DNA of 64,000 nucleotides from Novosphingobium sp. Fuku2-ISO-50 (GTDB lineage Bacteria; Pseudomonadota; Alphaproteobacteria; Sphingomonadales; Sphingomonadaceae). The DNA lies in NCBI RefSeq assembly GCF_001519055.1, contig NZ_KQ954290.1, positions 67,997-131,996 of the forward strand. Direction: 5' to 3'. The stretch's first letter is position 1; every line of letters starts with the position of its first letter. The position numbers and the translations under genes are program-made. The notes under the pieces are model-generated. The model did no database searches. It was given only the letters and a program-made list of their open reading frames with translations, and was not told the DNA's origin. This document shows, in pieces, positions 43,250-52,316 of the stretch.

Positions 43250-44212
43250 TCAACTTTCTTCGGCTTTTTGGGCCAACCAGACGGCGGTTTCGGCAACTTG
43301 TCCATCCAGCGGCAGATGAGTCATACCATAGCGCGCCAACAGCGCCGTCCATGCCGCAGCATCGCCTGTATAGCGGTTTTCTTCCGGTTCACTGATCGGG
43401 CGACGCGACACGATCGCACCGCCCACTTGCGCGACCACGGCGGCAACTTCGCCCAGTTCAAGCGGCTCGCCCCCGGTAGCAAAGCACTGCACCGCAAGAC
43501 CGTCCGTCGAAAGCAGCATGCAAACGACCACCGACAGCACTTCGCGCACCGCGACATAGCTGCGCAGCACCCTGCGCGGTGCGCGCACCTCTATGGGCCG
43601 ACCGGCGAGTGCATCAAGAATGAAGCTGGCGAGCGCATATGTCTCGTGCTTGTTCATCCAGGGGCCCGAAACGCTGTAGATACGCCCGATCGCCACCCGG
43701 CACGTCCCGGCGCGGTTGCGCGCCCAGGCGGCAAATCGCTCTTCGTCTTCGCGTTTGAGCGCGCCATAAAGCCTGAGGTCGCCGGCCGCGCCCGGATCAT
43801 CCGCGAAAGCCGCCGCCCCCGAAGAGGCAACAAACAGGCGGTCGACGCCGATCCGGTCAAGCGCGTCATGCACCGTTTGCGAAAGGGCACGATTGGCCGC
43901 GCAATAGGCCTGCGCCTCCATGCCGGCGACTTTGTCCTTGGTCAGGAATGCCAGATGAAACAACACCGTCGGCTGTCGCGGCAACGCAGCCAGGTCATCC
44001 AGCGCGTACTGATCAAGACGCGTGCCGTCATCGAGCACGATGCCCCGCTCGGCTGAGCCAAAGCAAACCACGCGCCGGGCGAATTCATCCGAATCCAGTG
44101 CAGCGCGCAACAGCGCCAACAGTGTGCGGCCGATCCAGCCGCGTGCACCGACAATGACGATCCGCCGTTCGTCAGAGCGCAGCAGCGACAAAGCGGGGGC
44201 TGCGAACTGCAT
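43250..44212 (-). CDS. NAD(P)-dependent sugar reductase/epimerase (extended SDR)
   Basis: A protein of about 320 residues with the N-terminal Rossmann motif GARGWIG (VIVGARGWIGRTLLALLRAAL) and the catalytic Tyr-x3-Lys in LYGALKRE after SSGAAAF. It probably reduces or epimerises the nucleotide-linked keto sugar made upstream, as YerF-type reductases do after a ThDP-dependent C2 transfer. The start is uncertain: ATG at 44212, or GTG at 44245 directly after the preceding stop. A 250-bp gap without a gene separates it from the glycosyltransferase. Confidence 0.72.
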   Translation of the reverse strand: MQFAAPALSLLRSDERRIVIVGARGWIGRTLLALLRAALDSDEFARRVVCFGSAERGIVLDDGTRLDQYALDDLAALPRQPTVLFHLAFLTKDKVAGMEAQAYCAANRALSQTVHDALDRIGVDRLFVASSGAAAFADDPGAAGDLRLYGALKREDEERFAAWARNRAGTCRVAIGRIYSVSGPWMNKHETYALASFILDALAGRPIEVRAPRRVLRSYVAVREVLSVVVCMLLSTDGLAVQCFATGGEPLELGEVAAVVAQVGGAIVSRRPISEPEENRYTGDAAAWTALLARYGMTHLPLDGQVAETAVWLAQKAEES

Positions 44213-44249
44213 CGATTGCCGGTCGAGATCGTTGCCCGGAGCCACGCCC

Positions 44250-46019
44250 TTACTTGACGAAGCCTTCGACGACTTTCTCTGCGGCAGGTTTCTCGGCAAG
44301 GTAATCGACTTCCGGGGTCATCTTGTCGATCGGATTGGATTCCATCGATCCGGTCGCGGTGATGCGACTGCTGATCTTGGGGAAATACGTCTGTTCGGGA
44401 TCAACCGGCACGATGAAAGCATGGGGACCAGGCGTTGCCATCGCTTCCAGGAACGCGATGTCGGTCGAAAAATCGAGCGGCAGGCGCATGACCGGAATGT
44501 CCCAAGCCGCAAACAGCTTGCTCCATTGCGGCAACCCCAGCCCCGACTTGCGATCGCAGCCGAGATATTTGCCGCCAAAATAGCTGCGCTGGGTCATGCG
44601 GATCGAGGCATGGCCCTGGTCGTCGAAAATGAACATCTTGAGATCGAGATCGTTGACGGCGACGGTGCCCAATTCCTGCATGTTCTGTGCAAAACCACCA
44701 TCGCCTTCGATCAGGATCGTCCGCCGCCCTTTGCCCGCCAAGGCGGCACCAATCGCGCCGGACAGGCCATAGCCCATCGACGCAAGCGACTTGTTGGTCA
44801 GCATCCGCTGCCCCAGTTTGGGCTTGTAGAGCGTCATGGTCAGCGTAAACGCGCTGCCGCTCGAACACGGAATGACGAGATCGTCAGGCTTTGTCACGTC
44901 CTCCAGCCGGACAATGAATTCATAAGGTGACAAAAATCCGGGCCCGGTCTGGTTGACATCCTCGACGCGCGGAATATTCGCCATGATCGCCTGCGCCGCT
45001 GCAATCCAGTCTGTCTTCGCGGGCAGATTGCGATCGATCAGGCGGGTCAGGAAATCGTTGGCATCGGCCTCGATGCCGAAGTCGATGCGCGGATGACCCT
45101 TGCCGATTTCGCGCGGATCGATCTCGACCTGAACGATCTGCGCATCGCGGCCGAATTCCTGCCAGTTGAACCCGGTCTGTTGCAGCCCGAGACGGGTCCC
45201 GACGGCAATGATCAGATCCGATTTCTGGATAACGATGTTCGCCCCGCGCATACCCCAGGTATTCGGTCGACCCAGGAAATTGGCGGCATTGCCATCAAAG
45301 CGGTCGGCGCCGTTGTATGTCGTCATCACCGGGATGCCCGACACTTCCATCCGGTTGCGCAGCGCTTCGACCGTTGCATAGTCCGTACCGCCGCCAATCA
45401 GCAGCACCGGCCGCTCCGCCTGGCGATACAGCGCAGCGACTGCGTCGATCTGTTCGTCGCTCGCACGCGACAGCGACGGCGGGGTGATCGCGGGCAGCGG
45501 CTCTTCCTCGACATTTGCGGCCTGAACATCGAGCGGCATTTCGAGGAATACCGGCCCCTTGCGCGGCGTCCAGCTCGCCTCGATGAGCGACAGAAACCGG
45601 CGCGCGTCGATCGGCGCCATGAAACGATAGGCTTCCTTTGTCGTCGCCGCGAGCAGTTCGACCCCTGCGACTTCCTGGATACCGCGAGCGCGCACTGTCC
45701 CGTTGGCAAGGTCAGCCGTCTTGACCTGACCGCCCAACACCAGCAGTTCGCGACTTTCCAGCCATGCGCCGCTGATTGCCGTGACGATGTTGGTCAGGCC
45801 GGGGCCGGTCGTGACGAGCGCCAGGGCCTTGGCCGGCGCGGCAATCTCGTTGAAATATTCGGCAGCGATCCCGGCCGCCACTTCATGCACCACGGGAACG
45901 CCGGTCAGATAGCGATCGAGGCTTTCGGTCAGGTGCATGATATTGCCCCCGCCGACATAGAAATAGTGCGTATAGCCTGCCGCACGCAACCAAGCACCGA
46001 TCTGGTCACTGTATTTCAC
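44250..46019 (-). CDS. Acetolactate-synthase-like ThDP enzyme for sugar branching
   Basis: A 589-residue three-domain ThDP enzyme. The cofactor-activating glutamate is Glu46 (VVHEVAAGIAAEYF). The middle domain (RPVLLIGGGTDYATVEALRNRM) is FAD/Rossmann-like, and the C-terminal domain has IEGDGGFAQNMQELG. The ThDP motif normally ends in Asn-Asn, but here FIFDDQGHASIR has Asp-Asp. In an rfbFGH operon the best analogy is YerE, which adds a two-carbon unit from pyruvate to CDP-4-keto-3,6-dideoxyglucose. It lies 3 bp from the HAD gene. Amino-acid acetolactate synthase is unlikely, as no regulatory subunit or ilvC is present. Confidence 0.75.
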   Translation of the reverse strand: MKYSDQIGAWLRAAGYTHYFYVGGGNIMHLTESLDRYLTGVPVVHEVAAGIAAEYFNEIAAPAKALALVTTGPGLTNIVTAISGAWLESRELLVLGGQVKTADLANGTVRARGIQEVAGVELLAATTKEAYRFMAPIDARRFLSLIEASWTPRKGPVFLEMPLDVQAANVEEEPLPAITPPSLSRASDEQIDAVAALYRQAERPVLLIGGGTDYATVEALRNRMEVSGIPVMTTYNGADRFDGNAANFLGRPNTWGMRGANIVIQKSDLIIAVGTRLGLQQTGFNWQEFGRDAQIVQVEIDPREIGKGHPRIDFGIEADANDFLTRLIDRNLPAKTDWIAAAQAIMANIPRVEDVNQTGPGFLSPYEFIVRLEDVTKPDDLVIPCSSGSAFTLTMTLYKPKLGQRMLTNKSLASMGYGLSGAIGAALAGKGRRTILIEGDGGFAQNMQELGTVAVNDLDLKMFIFDDQGHASIRMTQRSYFGGKYLGCDRKSGLGLPQWSKLFAAWDIPVMRLPLDFSTDIAFLEAMATPGPHAFIVPVDPEQTYFPKISSRITATGSMESNPIDKMTPEVDYLAEKPAAEKVVEGFVK

Positions 46020-46022
46020 CGC

Positions 46023-46721
46023 TCAGTCCTTTTCCGCAATGGTCAGCAGCGAGGTGATGATCGTATAGATCTGGTTCGCAGAAAGGCTGCCCGGCGTACC
46101 CCGGTCGTATCCCCAATCGGCATGCAGCGGCAGATGGATTTCGCCCTGAAATGGCTCCAGGTGGCTGTTCATGTCATCGACATAGACAACCAGATACTTG
46201 CCGCGATCAAGCCAATGCTGCGCTTCTGCCACGCCCAGTTTGCTGCCCTGTTTGCGAATATCTTCCTGACCGAAGACAGTGACAACGTCCGCACCGTGAA
46301 AGGCCAGAGTCTCGCGAATGGAGGCAATGTTGCGTGTCGACAGGATCGCAAAGCGATCGGGACAGGCCAGCAGCAACGGTTTGAGCAACAGGAAAAAGTC
46401 ATACGGCGGCATGACTTTGGGCCATTCGGGATCGGCCATGATCGCCTTGCGCGCCTCGAAGAAATTGCTCGCAAATGCCCAGTCGATCGTTTCCGGCACA
46501 AACTTGCTTATCGCCGAAGCGGGCAGCGCGTTATCCTTGCTGTACAGCCGATTGTATTGCCACGCGTCCGTCACCACGCCCCGGAACGCGAGAAATTCTT
46601 CATATGTTACGTCCTGGCGGAACTCGGGACGCCCCTCGACGGCCTTGTTCGCCACCGTGAACGCCTCGTAGGCGCTGTTGAACAGCACGCCATCGAAATC
46701 GAGGACAAATTTGATTTCCAT
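46023..46721 (-). CDS. HAD-superfamily phosphatase-like protein in the sugar operon
   Basis: A 232-residue protein with HAD motif I FVLDFDGVLFNSAYEAF at the N-terminus, motif II near ILSTRN and the acidic motif IV YVVYVDDMNSHL-like region late in the chain (read as LVVYVDDMNSHL). A helical cap lies between. It overlaps the upstream aldolase gene by one base (TAATG) and precedes the ThDP enzyme by 3 bp, so it belongs to the operon. It may dephosphorylate a sugar or aldol precursor. The exact role is unknown. Confidence 0.75.
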   Translation of the reverse strand: MEIKFVLDFDGVLFNSAYEAFTVANKAVEGRPEFRQDVTYEEFLAFRGVVTDAWQYNRLYSKDNALPASAISKFVPETIDWAFASNFFEARKAIMADPEWPKVMPPYDFFLLLKPLLLACPDRFAILSTRNIASIRETLAFHGADVVTVFGQEDIRKQGSKLGVAEAQHWLDRGKYLVVYVDDMNSHLEPFQGEIHLPLHADWGYDRGTPGSLSANQIYTIITSLLTIAEKD

Positions 46722-47422
46722 TACAGGCGAGTCCTGATCTGCCCGATCCGCGCGGAGGCGGCATCGGCAATCGCGCCATGATGATCGAGTTGCAGCCCCA
46801 GCAGCGCTTCCTCGACTGCGAAAGCGGCGGCGATGGCGCCATCTTCGAGGAACTTGTCCACCGGCATCACGCACTTGCGCGTTTCGACGCAGTCGATCAG
46901 ATCGCGCAGTTCCGCGTCGTCGGCAAGGCGCCTGACCGTCGATGCGCCCACCGAACCGCCCATCGTCATGTGCAGACCGCGCTTGCGAGCTGCAGTCGCC
47001 ACGGTCTTGACCATGGCGATCGTTTCGTCGCTGTCGACACCGGGCCCGCCATAGCTCGCTGTCAGATCGGTGCGCCCGACGGTCACTTCCGACAGCCTTG
47101 TTCCGGCATCAAGGATCTCTTCGATCCGCCGAACCGCATCGATCGTCTCGATCGTTACGCCAAGCTGATCGAACGCACCTTCGGGGGCCATCTCCATATA
47201 CTTGCGCATGGCAAACGGGCTCTCGATCATCGGCGCGACGATGCGGCGCACGCCGATCTGCATGAGAAAGCGCATGTCCGACTTGGCCTCGCAACCGCCG
47301 ATCTTGACGAGATAAGGCAAGCCATGGCGGGCAGCGAAGAGCGCTTCCGCAGCGACGCTGCCCTGCGACAGCCCTTCCGCCTCAAACTCGCCCTTGAGCG
47401 CAACAATCCCTGAAAAATCCAT
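46721..47422 (-). CDS. HpcH/HpaI-type aldolase (citrate-lyase-beta-like)
   Basis: A 233-residue TIM-barrel protein of the HpcH/HpaI superfamily. Metal and substrate blocks are KIGGCEAKSDMRFLMQIG, RIVAPMIESPFAMRKYM and VGRTDLTASYGG (late Asp). It is shorter than class II aldolases of catabolic pathways. Members make or split 2-oxo acid aldols using pyruvate or acetyl units. A place between rfbH and a ThDP enzyme is unusual and suggests that it prepares the acyl donor or a side-chain precursor. The start has GGGGG upstream. Confidence 0.75.
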   Translation of the reverse strand: MDFSGIVALKGEFEAEGLSQGSVAAEALFAARHGLPYLVKIGGCEAKSDMRFLMQIGVRRIVAPMIESPFAMRKYMEMAPEGAFDQLGVTIETIDAVRRIEEILDAGTRLSEVTVGRTDLTASYGGPGVDSDETIAMVKTVATAARKRGLHMTMGGSVGASTVRRLADDAELRDLIDCVETRKCVMPVDKFLEDGAIAAAFAVEEALLGLQLDHHGAIADAASARIGQIRTRL

Positions 47423-47471
47423 CAGTTACCCCCGATTCGCCTTCCCCGTCATGGATGACCCCAGCGCGGCC

Positions 47472-48830
47472 TCAGCGCTTCCCCGCAACGAATCCGGCGA
47501 TTTCCTCGACAACGTAGGCAAGATGATCATCGGTCAACCCGGGATAGACGCCGATCCAGAACGTGTTGGTCGTAACCAGGTCTGCATTGGCCAGGTCGCC
47601 GACGGTCCGGACGTTGCGCCCCTTCATATAGGGCTGGTGCAAAAGATTGCCGCCAAACAACAGCCGCGTACCGATCCGCTTTTCATTGAGATACTGCACC
47701 AGATCTTCGCGATTGATCCCGCTTTCGGGACGAATGGTCAACGGAAAGCCGAACCAGCTCGGATTGCTGCGCGGCGTCGCCTGCGGCAGGATGAAGACAT
47801 CCTCCAGCGGGCGCAGCAATTCGGTCAGCGCCGCGAAATTGCGTGCCCGCGCGGCGATGAAGCCGTCGAGCCGATCCATTTGCGCCAAGCCGACCGAGGC
47901 CTGCATATCGGTGATCTTCAGGTTATAGCCGACATGGCCATAGGTGTACTTGTGGTCATAGCCCGGCGGCAGAGTGCCCAACCGACGCGCGAACCGCTTG
48001 CCGCAGGTGTTGTCCTGGCCCGGCGCGCACCAGCAATCGCGGCCCCAATCGCGCAGCGATTCCACCACCCGCTTCAACCGGGGCTTGTCGGTAAACACCG
48101 CGCCGCCTTCGCCCATCGTGATGTGGTGCGCCGGATAGAACGACAGCGTGCCCAAATCGCCGAACGTGCCGACATTGCGCCCGTCATACGTCGCGCCAAG
48201 CGCATCGCAGGTGTCTTCAACCACCCACAGGCCATACTTTTCGGCCACGCGCATGACTTCGCCAAGATCGAAAGGATTGCCCAGCGTATGGGCAATCATG
48301 ATCGCGCGCGTCTTGCTCGAAACCGCCGCCTCGATCATCTCCGGCTTGATGTTGTAGGTCGGGATATCGACATCGACGAACACCGGGACAAGCCCATATT
48401 GCAACGACGGGTTGACCGTCGTGGGAAACCCCGTCGCGACCGTAATCACTTCATCGCCGGGCTTGAGCGCCTCGGAGCGATGGTAGTGCGAAGTCAGCGC
48501 GGCCAGCGCGAGCAGGTTGGCCGACGATCCCGAATTGGTGGTAAGCGCGTGCGCGACACCGAGCCGTTGTGCCAGGCGTTCCTCGAAAGCCGCGTTGTAA
48601 CGCCCGGTGGTCAACCACAAGTCGAGACTGGCATCCACAAGGTTGCGCAATTCCGGCGCACCGACCACTTTGCCCGACACCGGCACAACGCTTTCGCCCG
48701 GCACGAAAGTGCGCGGCCCGTGATAGCGCTCGGCATATTCACCGGATAGCGAAACGATCAGTTCGCGCAGCTCGCTTTCACTTGCATTGCGGACGATATC
48801 GGCAAGGTCAGTGGTCATTCGAGAAGCCAT
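47472..48830 (-). CDS. rfbH: CDP-4-keto-6-deoxyglucose 3-dehydrase (E1)
   Basis: A 452-residue DegT/AHBA-fold enzyme using PMP and a [2Fe-2S] cluster to remove the C3 hydroxyl of CDP-4-keto-6-deoxyglucose. The usual PLP lysine is replaced by histidine ([14 protein letters not shown]), the hallmark of this enzyme. Cluster cysteines are visible in [15 protein letters not shown]. Other blocks: [40 protein letters not shown]. The start at 48830 overlaps the rfbG stop (ATGA); 48818 is an alternative. No separate E3 reductase (ascD/ddhD) gene is in the window. Confidence 0.93.
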   Translation of the reverse strand: MASRMTTDLADIVRNASESELRELIVSLSGEYAERYHGPRTFVPGESVVPVSGKVVGAPELRNLVDASLDLWLTTGRYNAAFEERLAQRLGVAHALTTNSGSSANLLALAALTSHYHRSEALKPGDEVITVATGFPTTVNPSLQYGLVPVFVDVDIPTYNIKPEMIEAAVSSKTRAIMIAHTLGNPFDLGEVMRVAEKYGLWVVEDTCDALGATYDGRNVGTFGDLGTLSFYPAHHITMGEGGAVFTDKPRLKRVVESLRDWGRDCWCAPGQDNTCGKRFARRLGTLPPGYDHKYTYGHVGYNLKITDMQASVGLAQMDRLDGFIAARARNFAALTELLRPLEDVFILPQATPRSNPSWFGFPLTIRPESGINREDLVQYLNEKRIGTRLLFGGNLLHQPYMKGRNVRTVGDLANADLVTTNTFWIGVYPGLTDDHLAYVVEEIAGFVAGKR

Positions 48831-49924
48831 CAGCGAGATCTGCCAGTCTGAAATCGGTGAAAAAGGGTACGGTATTCCGTAATTTGCGAATAAGTAACCG
48901 CGCGAGCATCGCCGCCTGCAGCGATGGTCTTGTGCCATGCAACAATATGCGTCAGCGCGGCGTCAAGCCCCCACACGGGCCGCCAGCCGAGAAATGCACG
49001 CGCCTTGGCGCAATCCAGTTTAAGAATGGACGCTTCGTGCGGGCCCGCGGGCACGGCAGGACAATCCCAGCCATCAGCCCCCCACATCCCGACCATGCGA
49101 TCGGCGATCCAGTTCACCGGTTGCGTGTCATCATCGGCGGGGCCAAAGTTCCAGCCATCGGCCGCTCCGGCTTCACCCGCAGCGAGCACCTCGGCAATCA
49201 GCAGATACCCGCCCAACGCTTCAAGCACGTGTTGCCACGGCCGGATCGCAGCAGGGTTGCGGATCAGCGGCCTCTGGCCGGCGATCAACGCGCGGATGAT
49301 GTCGGGGATCAAGCGGTCCTGCGCCCAGTCACCGCCCCCAATGACATTGCCCGCGCGAACCGAGGCGACCAACGGCGCACCGGGCGCGGAAAAAAAGCTG
49401 CGGCGATAGGCGGCAATGATCAGCTCCGCCGCCCCTTTGCTGGCCGAATAGGGGTCATGCCCCCCCATCGCGTCGGTTTCGCGATAGGGCCAGACCCATT
49501 CGCGGTTTTCGTAGGCCTTGTCAGAGGTGATGCAGACCACCGCCCGCAGAGAGGGGGCAGAGCGGCATGCATCGAGCACATGCACGGTTCCCTGGACATT
49601 GGTGGCAAAAGTCTCGACGGGAGCTTCGTAGGACAACCGGACCAGCGGCTGCGCGGCAAGATGGAACACAACTTCCGGATCGGCGCGCTCGACCACGGCG
49701 CGCACCGTGGCGAGATCCCGGATGTCGCCTTCGACATGGTCGACAAGTTCGGCAATGCGCGCCTGCCTGAACAAGCTGACATCTTCGGCAGCCAATGCCA
49801 GGCCGGTTACCCGCGCGCCCATCTGGAGCAGCCAGAGCACCAGCCAGCTCCCCTTGAAGCCGGTGTGCCCTGTCACCAGAACCCGGCGACCAACCCAGAA
49901 TGCAGGATCTTGGGATAACCGCAT
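48830..49924 (-). CDS. rfbG: CDP-glucose 4,6-dehydratase
   Basis: A 364-residue extended SDR. The NAD motif is [12 protein letters not shown] near the N-terminus and the Tyr-x3-Lys pair is in [39 protein letters not shown] is specific to the CDP-glucose branch. It turns CDP-glucose into CDP-4-keto-6-deoxyglucose. The ATG at 49924 begins 5 bp after the rfbF stop. Its product feeds RfbH. Confidence 0.93.
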   Translation of the reverse strand: MRLSQDPAFWVGRRVLVTGHTGFKGSWLVLWLLQMGARVTGLALAAEDVSLFRQARIAELVDHVEGDIRDLATVRAVVERADPEVVFHLAAQPLVRLSYEAPVETFATNVQGTVHVLDACRSAPSLRAVVCITSDKAYENREWVWPYRETDAMGGHDPYSASKGAAELIIAAYRRSFFSAPGAPLVASVRAGNVIGGGDWAQDRLIPDIIRALIAGQRPLIRNPAAIRPWQHVLEALGGYLLIAEVLAAGEAGAADGWNFGPADDDTQPVNWIADRMVGMWGADGWDCPAVPAGPHEASILKLDCAKARAFLGWRPVWGLDAALTHIVAWHKTIAAGGDARAVTYSQITEYRTLFHRFQTGRSR

Positions 49925-49929
49925 GCGGG

Positions 49930-50703
49930 TTACCAAACCTTCCAGGGCGCCTGCCCTTCGGCCCACATTTTCTCAAGCAGTTGTTTGTCGCGCAGGGTGT
50001 CCATCGGCTGCCAGAAACCATCATGATGATAGGCAACCAATTCGCCTGACCTGGCGAGCGCTTCCAGCGGGTCGGCTTCCCAGACCGTCTCGGGCCCGGA
50101 AATCAGGTCGATCACCGATGGATCGAGCACGAAGTAGCCGCCATTGATCAGCCCGCCATCACCCGCCGGTTTTTCCTTGAAACCAACGACATGCTCACCG
50201 TCAAACTCAAGCGCGCCAAACCGCCCCGGCGGCGTTACCGAAGCGATGGTCGCCTTGCGCCCATGCGCTGCATGGAAGGCCAGTTCCGCCGTGATGTCCA
50301 TGTCGGACACGCCATCACCATAGGTAAAGCAGAACGGCTCGTCGTCATTCAGAAATTTGCGAACCGCCTTGAGCCGACCACCTGTCTGGGAGGACAGGCC
50401 GGTATCGACGAGCGTCACTTTCCATGACTCACTTTTCGCCTCATGCACTTCCATGGAATTGGTCCGCAAATCTATAGTCACATCAGCCAAGTGAAGAAAA
50501 TAGTTCGCAAAAAACTCTTTTATGACATAGCCTTTGTAGCCAAGACATATGATAAAATCGTTAATCCCATGTGAAGCATATATTTTCATGATATGCCAAA
50601 TAATCGGCATCCCGCCGATCTCGACCATCGGCTTTGGCCTGGTCGAAGTCTCCTCGCCAATCCGAGTCCCAAGCCCCCCGGCCAAAATCACGACTTTAGT
50701 CAA
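49930..50703 (-). CDS. rfbF: Glucose-1-phosphate cytidylyltransferase
   Basis: A 257-residue nucleotidyltransferase with the N-terminal signature [22 protein letters not shown] and [24 protein letters not shown] in the core; [18 protein letters not shown] is typical of the C-terminus. It makes CDP-glucose from CTP and glucose-1-phosphate, the first step of the operon. I place the start at TTG 50703, six bases after GGGG, because no ATG in frame precedes the signature. The 5' third (about 50450-50600) is visibly richer in A+T than the rest. Confidence 0.92.
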   Translation of the reverse strand: MTKVVILAGGLGTRIGEETSTRPKPMVEIGGMPIIWHIMKIYASHGINDFIICLGYKGYVIKEFFANYFLHLADVTIDLRTNSMEVHEAKSESWKVTLVDTGLSSQTGGRLKAVRKFLNDDEPFCFTYGDGVSDMDITAELAFHAAHGRKATIASVTPPGRFGALEFDGEHVVGFKEKPAGDGGLINGGYFVLDPSVIDLISGPETVWEADPLEALARSGELVAYHHDGFWQPMDTLRDKQLLEKMWAEGQAPWKVW

Positions 50704-50802
50704 AACAAACCCCAATATCTTGGCATCAAGCCAGCACAAAAGCCATGTCAGTACAAATCAGACACGCTCTGACAATCAAAAAAATGTCCAAGAGACAAAG
50801 TG

Positions 50803-50831
50803 CAATTAAGATTTTAAGCTCAAAATTTCAA
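50803..50831 (-). promoter_or_regulatory. Candidate promoter of the rfb operon
   Basis: On the minus strand TTGAAA (50826-50831) and TAATTG (50803-50808) are 17 bp apart, about 100 bp before the rfbF TTG start, within the AT-rich block. The -10 match is poor. Confidence 0.3.
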
Positions 50832-51251
50832 AATTGACGCAATAAATTACAATAAAAATGCAAAAAACATTACACTTACCGATCTTCGATCGCGAAGGTA
50901 AGAGCGCTGCATTTTTGGCTGCATAACAAGCCAATTGTGGCCCGACAAGGGGATTTCTGTTGAGTTTCGGAAAGATCACTTAGACATCCGCGCAACGCGA
51001 AATCATGTCCCAAGGCGCGGTGCAGCGTTTTGAGGCCGACACGTTTTTCGGCGTCAATTTAAGCCGATCGCGTACCGCGCGCAGCCATCAGCCGGTAAAA
51101 TTCACCCGCCCGGGCTTCGTCCACAAACTTGCGGATTCGCGTCGGCGGCGGTCGCGCTGGAGCATGCCTGCGGTGAACCGGGGTTTGCGGGTTGGTTCAT
51201 CGTCGAGCCGTTCCGCCGAAGTCCAGCGGACGGGAATGGAAACCCTGCGGG

Positions 51252-51344
51252 CGGCTTCTGGCGGCCCACAGCAGCGTCGTGGGCTCGGAACGATGAACCA
51301 CATCGCCCCTTCGCCCACTTCTCGCTGTGAACCGCCAGAAGCCG
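51252..51344. repeat. 13-bp perfect inverted repeat with 67-bp spacer
   Basis: CGGCTTCTGGCGG (51252-51264) and CCGCCAGAAGCCG (51332-51344) are perfect inverted copies in the gene-free region. They could be ends of a very small relic element or a large stem. No target-site duplication was identified. Confidence 0.5.
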
Positions 51345-51497
51345 TCCTCATGGGTCAGGATCACCGCACCTTGGTATCAGGTGACGGGTTCGATTTCGAC
51401 GGACTGCCGCGGCGCTCAGGTCACGAAACGCGGGATGCGGCCGAGGGCGAGGCCGTTCCGCATTTGGGCATTTGGCGTTCCATGCCCAAACCGATGT

Positions 51498-52178
51498 TCA
51501 GACTTCGCAAGCCTGCCCCTCAATGACCCGCAACGCGCCATCAAGAAGATCACGCGTGCGAAGAATGTGCGCCCGGCACAAATCGCGCACCAGGCCGTCA
51601 TCACCAGCGACGGCGGCTTCCAGAAGCTCGGCATGTTCGCGATGCGGATCACGGCCGCCTGTCAGAAAACGATAAGCGAAATGGCGATACCGTTCGCTGG
51701 CCGCATAGAGCGTGTCGAATAGCCGCAGCGACCAGACGCTGCCGCAATCGGCAATAAGCGCGCGATGGAATGCCTCATGCCCGGCCGCCACCCCCTCATC
51801 GATGGTCGGGCGCTCGCCATGAGCGACCATCGCCTGCCAGGCCTGCGCGAGCGACGCACGCCATTCAGCCCGCCCGACCGCCGTTGACTGCGCCGCAAGG
51901 CGACTTTCGAGTTCAGCTCTGGTGGTGAACAAGTCGAACATGTCGTCGCGGAACATCGGCGCAACCCGAAAGCCCCGCTGCGGCAGGGGGACCACCAGAT
52001 GATCGGCCGTCAAGGCGGACAGCGCCTCGCGCACCGCGCCGGGGCTTACCGCCTCACGCCCGGCAATTTCGATCACACGCAGACGCGCCTCGGGCTGAAG
52101 CTCGCACGTCATGATCGCATGGCGCAGTTGGCGGTAAATGCGCTGAGATTGAAGATTTTCCGTCAAGCCTTGGGTCAT
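51498..52178 (-). CDS. GntR-family (FadR-type) transcriptional regulator
   Basis: A 226-residue regulator with an N-terminal winged helix (RIYRQLRHAIMTCELQPEARL, AGREAVSPGAVREALSALTADHLV) and a helical C-terminal FCD ligand domain with metal-site histidines (EAFHRALIADCG, DPHREHAELLEAAVAGD). It is divergent from the FAH gene of module 2 and is the probable local regulator of that run. The effector is likely a carboxylic acid intermediate. Confidence 0.88.
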   Translation of the reverse strand: MTQGLTENLQSQRIYRQLRHAIMTCELQPEARLRVIEIAGREAVSPGAVREALSALTADHLVVPLPQRGFRVAPMFRDDMFDLFTTRAELESRLAAQSTAVGRAEWRASLAQAWQAMVAHGERPTIDEGVAAGHEAFHRALIADCGSVWSLRLFDTLYAASERYRHFAYRFLTGGRDPHREHAELLEAAVAGDDGLVRDLCRAHILRTRDLLDGALRVIEGQACEV

Positions 52179-52243
52179 CGGGGAGCCATACCATCTCTTT
52201 TTTGAGCAAAATAAATATATTTTTTCGTGACAATGACCAAATC

Positions 52244-52267
52244 GTCAATTATTGACCGCTCAGTCAA
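52244..52267. promoter_or_regulatory. Clustered GTCAA/TTGAC half-sites, candidate GntR operator
   Basis: GTCAAT-T-ATTGAC at 52244-52256 is a perfect inverted repeat. TTGAC at 52252-52256 also pairs with a third half-site GTCAA at 52263-52267. The cluster lies between the divergent gntR and FAH genes, about 50 bp before the FAH start, in an AT-rich promoter stretch. The geometry suits a dimeric GntR regulator. Confidence 0.5.
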
Positions 52268-52316
52268 AATGAAAACGGCCCGCCCAACGGACCAAACTGG
52301 AGAAGGACTCGAGCCC

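Larger units (their letters stand above)
50704..51497. other. 794-bp intergenic region, AT-rich on the rfbF side
   Basis: No convincing gene is seen. From 50740 to about 50900 the sequence is strongly A+T-rich (runs such as AATAAATTACAATAAAAATG), unlike the rest of the window, and probably holds the rfb operon promoter. From about 50940 to 51497 it is GC-rich, with open frames on both strands that lack a family match, ribosome site or codon pattern. A 13-bp inverted repeat lies at 51252-51344. It separates the polysaccharide operon from ring-cleavage module 2 and may be scar sequence. Confidence 0.6.

Noticed and set aside
44250..46019. Biosynthetic acetolactate synthase for branched-chain amino acids
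   Set aside because: It lies inside an rfb operon, lacks a linked regulatory subunit or ilvC, and has a changed ThDP motif.
50881..50930. JUMPStart/ops element before the polysaccharide operon
   Set aside because: The minus strand has CAGCGCTCTTACC, which resembles the first bases of JUMPStart, but the ops core GGCGGTAG is absent.
51005..51526. Plus-strand open frame in the gene-free region
   Set aside because: No family match, biased Arg/Ser content, no ribosome binding site, and an equally open frame on the other strand.
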